The position numbers and the translations under genes are program-made. From NCBI RefSeq assembly GCF_024172085.1, contig NZ_JAMZDZ010000001.1:310001-374000 (forward strand): 64,000 bases of DNA, written 5' to 3'. This stretch comes from Hamadaea flava (GTDB taxonomy: Bacteria; Actinomycetota; Actinomycetes; Mycobacteriales; Micromonosporaceae). Positions 60,038-64,000 of this stretch are shown here, one piece after another (within the stretch, counting starts at the first letter, position 1; each line of letters starts with the position of its first letter). The notes beneath the pieces were generated by a model. The model searched no databases, was not told where the DNA came from, and was given only the letters and a program-made list of their open reading frames with translations.

Positions 60038-61089
60038 GCCGCCCCGCCGAGAGCAAGACCTTTTATGCGGCCGCCCACGTCGTCGCCGATCCCGATGGCG
60101 ACAACGGCGAAGGCCGGCCGGCCGTCGTCGACTGGGACGCCACCATGGCGTTCCGCCATCACCTGTGGTCGCTGGGCCTGGGCATCGCCGACGCGATGGA
60201 CACCGCCCAGCGCGGGATGGGCCTGGACTGGTCCGCCACGCAGGAGCTGATCCGCCGCAGCGGCGCCGAGGCGCAGTCCGTCGGCGGGCTGCTCGCCTGC
60301 GGTGCGGGCACGGATCACCTGGCTCCGGGAGCGCACCCGCTCGACGCGATCGAGGCGGCGTACCGGGAGCAGCTCGCGGTCGTGCAGAACGCCGGGGCGC
60401 GGGTCATCCTGATGGCCAGCCGCGCGCTCGCGGCCGGCGCGCAGGGACCGGCGGACTACGCCCGGATCTACGGCAGGTTGCTGACCGACGTGGATCAGCC
60501 GGTGATCCTGCACTGGCTCGGCGACATGTTCGACCCGGCGCTGGCCGGCTACTGGGGAGACAAGGATCTCGACAAGGCGGCCGACGCCGTGCTGGAGATC
60601 ATCCACCACAACGCCGCCAAGGTCGACGGGATCAAGGTGTCGCTGCTCGACGCCGACCGGGAGATCGCGCTGCGGGCGAAGCTGCCGGCCGGCGTACGCC
60701 TCTACACCGGCGACGACTTCAACTACCCGTCGCTGATCGAGAGCGGATCGCACGCGCTGCTCGGCATCTTCGACGCGATCGCGGTGCCCGCCGCAGCCGC
60801 GCGTACGGCGCTCGACGCCGGGGACACCGCGAAGTTCCGGGAGATCCTCGATCCGACCGTGCCACTCGCCCGGCACATCTTCGCCACGCCGACATATCAC
60901 TACAAGACCGGCATCGTGTTCCTGGCCTGGCTCAACGGGCACCAGGACGAGTTCCGGATGGTCGGCGGGCAGGAGCGCTCGCGCAGCCTCGAGCACCTGA
61001 TCGAGTTGCACCGGCTCGCCGCGGAGTGCGGCGTGTTGAGCGATCCGGACCTGGCTGCGGCCCGCCTCGCATCCCTGGTGGCGCCGTGA
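60034..61089 (+). CDS. DUF993 protein, dihydrodipicolinate-synthase-like
   Basis: 351 residues of a predicted TIM barrel. DUF993-type stretches are AVVDWDATMAFRHHLWSLGLGIADAMDTAQRGMGLDW, GTDHLAPGAHPLDAIEAAYREQL, and QPVILHWLGDMFDPALAGYWG. VDGIKVSLLDADREIALR contains a Lys placed like the Schiff-base lysine of class I aldolases of the DapA/NanA superfamily. The reaction is unknown; aldol cleavage of a keto-deoxy intermediate is a reasonable guess. The GTG start overlaps the dehydrogenase stop. Confidence 0.85.
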   Translation: MSRPAESKTFYAAAHVVADPDGDNGEGRPAVVDWDATMAFRHHLWSLGLGIADAMDTAQRGMGLDWSATQELIRRSGAEAQSVGGLLACGAGTDHLAPGAHPLDAIEAAYREQLAVVQNAGARVILMASRALAAGAQGPADYARIYGRLLTDVDQPVILHWLGDMFDPALAGYWGDKDLDKAADAVLEIIHHNAAKVDGIKVSLLDADREIALRAKLPAGVRLYTGDDFNYPSLIESGSHALLGIFDAIAVPAAAARTALDAGDTAKFREILDPTVPLARHIFATPTYHYKTGIVFLAWLNGHQDEFRMVGGQERSRSLEHLIELHRLAAECGVLSDPDLAAARLASLVAP

Positions 61090-61976
61090 CCGCGCCTGTC
61101 GCCGCCGACACGGCGCCCGAGAGCTTCCGGCTTTCGCTCAACACCGCCACGGTGAAGAAGGCGTCGCTGGAGACCGCCGCGCGGCTCTGCGCGGAGAACG
61201 GCATCAGCGGCATCGGCCCCTGGCGCGACGTGGTCGAGGCCGCCGGGGGCGCGCAGGCCGCGCGCAAGCTCATCGACTCGTACGCCTTGAGCGTGACCAC
61301 GCTCTGCCGAGGCGGGTTCTTCACGACCGGGTTCGGTAAGAGCGCGACGCCGGAGGCGCGGTCGGCGGCGCTGGCCGACAACCGGGCGGCGATCGACGAG
61401 GCGGCCGTCCTCGGCACGGGTGAGCTGGTGCTGGTCGTGGGCGGGCTGCCGGACGGGTCGAAGAACCTGCCCGCCGCCCGGCAGGCCGTCGCCGACGCCC
61501 TGGCCGAACTGGTCCCCTATGCGACCGACCGCGGCGTACGTTTGGCGATCGAGCCGCTGCACCCGATGTTCTGCGCCGATCGGGCGGTCGTGTCGACCCT
61601 CGGTCAGGCGCTGGACCTGGCCGCCCCGTTCGCGGCGGACGAGGTCGGCGTCTGTGTGGACACCTATCACATCTGGTGGGACCCCGACCTGTACGCCCAG
61701 ATCGAGCGGGCGGGCCGCGAGGGCCGCATCTCGTCGTACCAGGTCTGCGACTGGGTGTTGCCGTTGGCGGAGGACGCGCTGCTGAGCCGGGGCCACGTCG
61801 GCGACGGCCACATCGACTTCGCTCCGATCACCGACGCCGTACGCGCGGCCGGCTACGCCGGGCACGTCGAGGTGGAGATCTTCAACCAGGCCGTGTGGGA
61901 CACCGATCCGGCGGTGACCGTGGCCACCATGGCCGACCGTCATCGGCGCTTCATCAAGCCGGCGGGGCCGCTGTGA
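61086..61976 (+). CDS. Sugar phosphate isomerase/epimerase-family protein (first)
   Basis: 296 residues, an AP-endonuclease-2-like TIM barrel. Metal-site residues are visible: Glu in RLAIEPLHPMF, Asp and His in GVCVDTYHIWWDP, His in VGDGHIDFAPI and Glu in HVEVEIFNQ. The family includes inosose dehydratases (IolE), hydroxypyruvate isomerases and epimerases. GTG 61086 overlaps the DUF993 stop. A dehydratase or isomerase acting on the oxidised sugar is likely. Confidence 0.87.
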   Translation: MTAPVAADTAPESFRLSLNTATVKKASLETAARLCAENGISGIGPWRDVVEAAGGAQAARKLIDSYALSVTTLCRGGFFTTGFGKSATPEARSAALADNRAAIDEAAVLGTGELVLVVGGLPDGSKNLPAARQAVADALAELVPYATDRGVRLAIEPLHPMFCADRAVVSTLGQALDLAAPFAADEVGVCVDTYHIWWDPDLYAQIERAGREGRISSYQVCDWVLPLAEDALLSRGHVGDGHIDFAPITDAVRAAGYAGHVEVEIFNQAVWDTDPAVTVATMADRHRRFIKPAGPL

Positions 61977-62776
61977 GACTCGCCTTCTCGACGCTGGGCT
62001 GCTCCGGACTCCCCCTGCCCGAGGTCGTACGCCTCGCGCAGGAGACCGGCTGGCCCGGCGTCGAGGTGCGGGCGGCGGCCGACGAACCGATCCACATCGG
62101 ACTATCGTACGCGGAGCGGGCGGCGGCCCGGGCGGAACTGGCAGGCGTCACCCCGCTCTGCGTCGCGAGCTACGTCAAGGTGGCCGCCGAGGGCGACGAC
62201 GACGCCTGCGTCGCGGACGCGCTCGCCCACGCCGACCTCGCAAAGGACCTCGGCATCCCCGCCGTGAGAGTGTTCCCGGGCGCCGAGGCGCCCCGGACCG
62301 GCCCGCTCAGCCCGGGTGCCGAAGCGCCGGGAGATGACGCCGATCAGCGGGCGGTCGCACGGTTGCGCACGATCGCCGACCGGCTGCCGGACGGCATACA
62401 GATCTGGCTGGAGACGCACGACTCCCATCCTCGGGGCGTGGACGTCGCCCGGATCCTGGGTCAGGTCGGCGACGACCGGGTCCGGGCGATCTGGGACGTC
62501 CTGCATCCGTGGCGGGTCGGCGAGCCGCTGACCGTGTCGCTGGCGGCGCTGCATCCGTACCTGGCTCATGTGCAGGTCAAGGACGTCCTCAGCGCCGCCG
62601 AGCGCACTCCCCTGCCGCTCGGCCGGGGAACGGTTCCGCTGCGCGACGCACTGGAACTGCTCCGGCGTACGGCGTACCAAGGCTGGCTGAGCCTGGAATG
62701 GGAGAGCAAGTGGCATCCCCAGGCCGGACCACTGCGGGAGGCCTTGATCGCGAGCCGGGCGTGGCTGGCATCATGA
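61973..62776 (+). CDS. Sugar phosphate isomerase/epimerase-family protein (second)
   Basis: 267 residues of the same TIM-barrel family but only distantly like its neighbour. Metal residues: Glu in IQIWLETHDSH, Asp and His in AIWDVLHPW, His in AHVQVKD, and Glu in LSLEWESKW. An insert with a short Pro/Gly-rich duplication (PGAEAPRTGPLSPGAEAPGD) lies after strand 4. GTG 61973 overlaps the preceding stop (GTGA). With three other enzymes it ends the operon. Confidence 0.87.
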   Translation: MRLAFSTLGCSGLPLPEVVRLAQETGWPGVEVRAAADEPIHIGLSYAERAAARAELAGVTPLCVASYVKVAAEGDDDACVADALAHADLAKDLGIPAVRVFPGAEAPRTGPLSPGAEAPGDDADQRAVARLRTIADRLPDGIQIWLETHDSHPRGVDVARILGQVGDDRVRAIWDVLHPWRVGEPLTVSLAALHPYLAHVQVKDVLSAAERTPLPLGRGTVPLRDALELLRRTAYQGWLSLEWESKWHPQAGPLREALIASRAWLAS

Positions 62777-62780
62777 TCGC

Positions 62781-64000
62781 GTGAGCGCCCCCTCCGCCAC
62801 CCTGCGGTCGAAGACCTCCGACGAGACGTCCGCCGTCAGCACGATGGCCGGTAAGACGGCCGGTAAGAAGGTCACCCCGGCCGAGCTGTTCTGCGACCTG
62901 GTCTTCGTCTTCGCGATCGTCCAGGTCTCGGCCCTGTTGCACCACGATCACACCTGGGCCGGGATCGGGCACGCCGCGGTGCTGTTCCTGCCGCTGTTCT
63001 GGGCCTGGTCGGCGATCTCGATCCACGCCAACCTCAACCCGATCGAGAACTCGGCCGACCGGATCACGATGTTCGTCGCGGCGCTGGGCGCGCTGTTCAT
63101 GGCGGTCTCGGTCCCGGACGCGTTCGGCGACCGGGGCATCATCTTCGGGGCCGCGTACCTGGTGCAGCGGGCCGCGTTGACGCTCCACGAGGCGATCACG
63201 CCCACCGATCGCCACCCAGGCCCGTTCTTCCTCGTCTTCTTCCAGATCAGCGGCCCGCTGATGTTCCTCGGCGGCTTCCTCGCCGGGAACGCCCGGCTGG
63301 CGGTGTGGATCCTGGCCATCGCGATCGACGTCGTCATGCCGCGCCTGATGCGGCGGCATCTGAGCCGGATGACCTTCGACCTGCCGCATCTCCTCGAACG
63401 ACACGGCCTGTTCCTGCTCATCGCGCTCGGCGAGTCCATCCTGTCGGTCGGCGCGACCGCGGTCACCCTCGACCGCCTCACCTCGCCGGTGATCGCCACG
63501 ATGATCAGCGGCTTCGCGCTCGCCTGCGGGCTGTGGTGGATCTACTTCGTCTTCGCGGGGGCGGCGCTGGAGGAACGGCTGCCGGTCGCGATCGCCCGGC
63601 TGCGGACCGACCAGCTCGGCCGCATGCTCGGCTTCAGCCATCTCTGGCTGGTCGCCGGGGTCATCGCCGTCGCGGTCGGCCTCGCCGAGGCCATCGCGCA
63701 TCCCGCGCACCATCTCGACCGCGGCATCGCCAGCCTGCTGTTCGGCGGCGTCGCGCTCTATCTCGCCACCTTCGGCTACACCACCTGGCGCATGTTCCGC
63801 CGGCTGCCGCTCGCACGGCTGGTCTCGGCCGCGCTCGTGCTCGGCATGCTGCCGTTCGCGACCGAGGTCCCGGCCGTGCTCGCGCTCCTCGACCTCGCCG
63901 TCGTGCTCATGCTCCTCGCCATCATCGAGTACGCCGTCAGGGCGTACCGGGACCGTAAAGCGCGTCAGCGGCACCCTGAACCGGAAGAGGCGACCACGTG
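62781..64000 (+). CDS. Low-temperature-requirement A (LtrA) family membrane protein, 3' end at window edge
   Basis: At least 406 residues with about ten to twelve membrane helices. The LtrA signature VTPAELFCDLVFVFAIVQVS appears at about residue 33. RMTFDLPHLLERHGLFLLIALGESILSVG and GFALACGLWWIYF follow. The frame is open to the last base, which leaves TG of a codon after Thr, so a TGA stop just outside is likely. GTG 62781 follows the isomerase stop by 5 nt, so it may be read with that operon. The function is unknown. Confidence 0.82.
   Translation, partial: MSAPSATLRSKTSDETSAVSTMAGKTAGKKVTPAELFCDLVFVFAIVQVSALLHHDHTWAGIGHAAVLFLPLFWAWSAISIHANLNPIENSADRITMFVAALGALFMAVSVPDAFGDRGIIFGAAYLVQRAALTLHEAITPTDRHPGPFFLVFFQISGPLMFLGGFLAGNARLAVWILAIAIDVVMPRLMRRHLSRMTFDLPHLLERHGLFLLIALGESILSVGATAVTLDRLTSPVIATMISGFALACGLWWIYFVFAGAALEERLPVAIARLRTDQLGRMLGFSHLWLVAGVIAVAVGLAEAIAHPAHHLDRGIASLLFGGVALYLATFGYTTWRMFRRLPLARLVSAALVLGMLPFATEVPAVLALLDLAVVLMLLAIIEYAVRAYRDRKARQRHPEPEEATT

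Overview
The window is 64 kb of very GC-rich DNA with many GTG starts, tight ATGA/GTGA gene overlaps and abundant leaderless promoters. These features, the actinobacterial families present (DUF5999, DUF6886, GarA, a Zn-free bL33, the pgsA2-garA-gcvB neighbourhood) and the frequent 'gtacgc' words point to the chromosome of an actinomycete, most likely of the Micromonosporaceae (inference). I see no rRNA, tRNA, CRISPR array, insertion sequence or prophage. Both ends cut genes: a phosphotransferase at the left and an LtrA-like membrane protein at the right.

0-9 kb: an amino-sugar salvage locus. An NgcEFG-type ABC importer, an RpiR regulator and the MurNAc-6-phosphate etherase MurQ form one leftward operon. 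A BadF/BcrA-type amino-sugar kinase diverges from it, followed by a GH35 beta-galactosidase with a LacI-type operator. 8.8-22 kb: housekeeping and poorly known genes, namely a UbiA prenyltransferase, cytochrome bd oxidase (cydAB without cydCD), PlsC, a solo LuxR-type HTH protein, an MFS transporter, thymidine kinase, a methyltransferase, a Spo0M-like protein with a glycine-rich tail, a 34-residue membrane peptide and a TauE/SafE transporter. 22-26 kb: a compact siderophore locus with two NIS (IucA/IucC) synthetases and a PLP decarboxylase, then a membrane-anchored solute-binding/VWA protein.

28-43 kb: chorismate-utilising enzyme, glycine decarboxylase GcvP behind a glycine riboswitch, an aldo/keto reductase, a PIG-V-like mannosyltransferase, and then the conserved actinobacterial cluster MerR, bifunctional nuclease, FtsR-like MerR, GarA, GcvH, DUF881, DUF1290, DUF881, PgsA. 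It corresponds gene for gene to M. tuberculosis Rv1830-Rv1822. 43-52 kb: an oligosaccharide-use locus with a DUF2264 protein, LacI regulator, GH29 alpha-L-fucosidase, LplBC-type ABC importer and a 2-hydroxyacid dehydrogenase. Three operator-like sites with a common AACCGSTT core tie it together. 52-57 kb: small single genes (two GNATs, DUF2809, bL33, YcxB-like, hydrolase, VOC) and an ArsR/metallo-beta-lactamase pair with a clear operator. 57-64 kb: a repeat-rich gap, then a LacI regulator divergent from a four-gene operon (Gfo/Idh/MocA dehydrogenase, DUF993 aldolase-like protein, two sugar isomerase/epimerase TIM barrels). I regard this operon as the best candidate for an undescribed catabolic pathway.

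Two features recur across the window. At least 16 genes start 6-8 nt downstream of a TANNNT -10 box with no room for a Shine-Dalgarno site, which indicates leaderless transcripts. Long palindromes whose arms carry GATC sit mainly between convergent genes and look like a family of REP-type bidirectional terminators.
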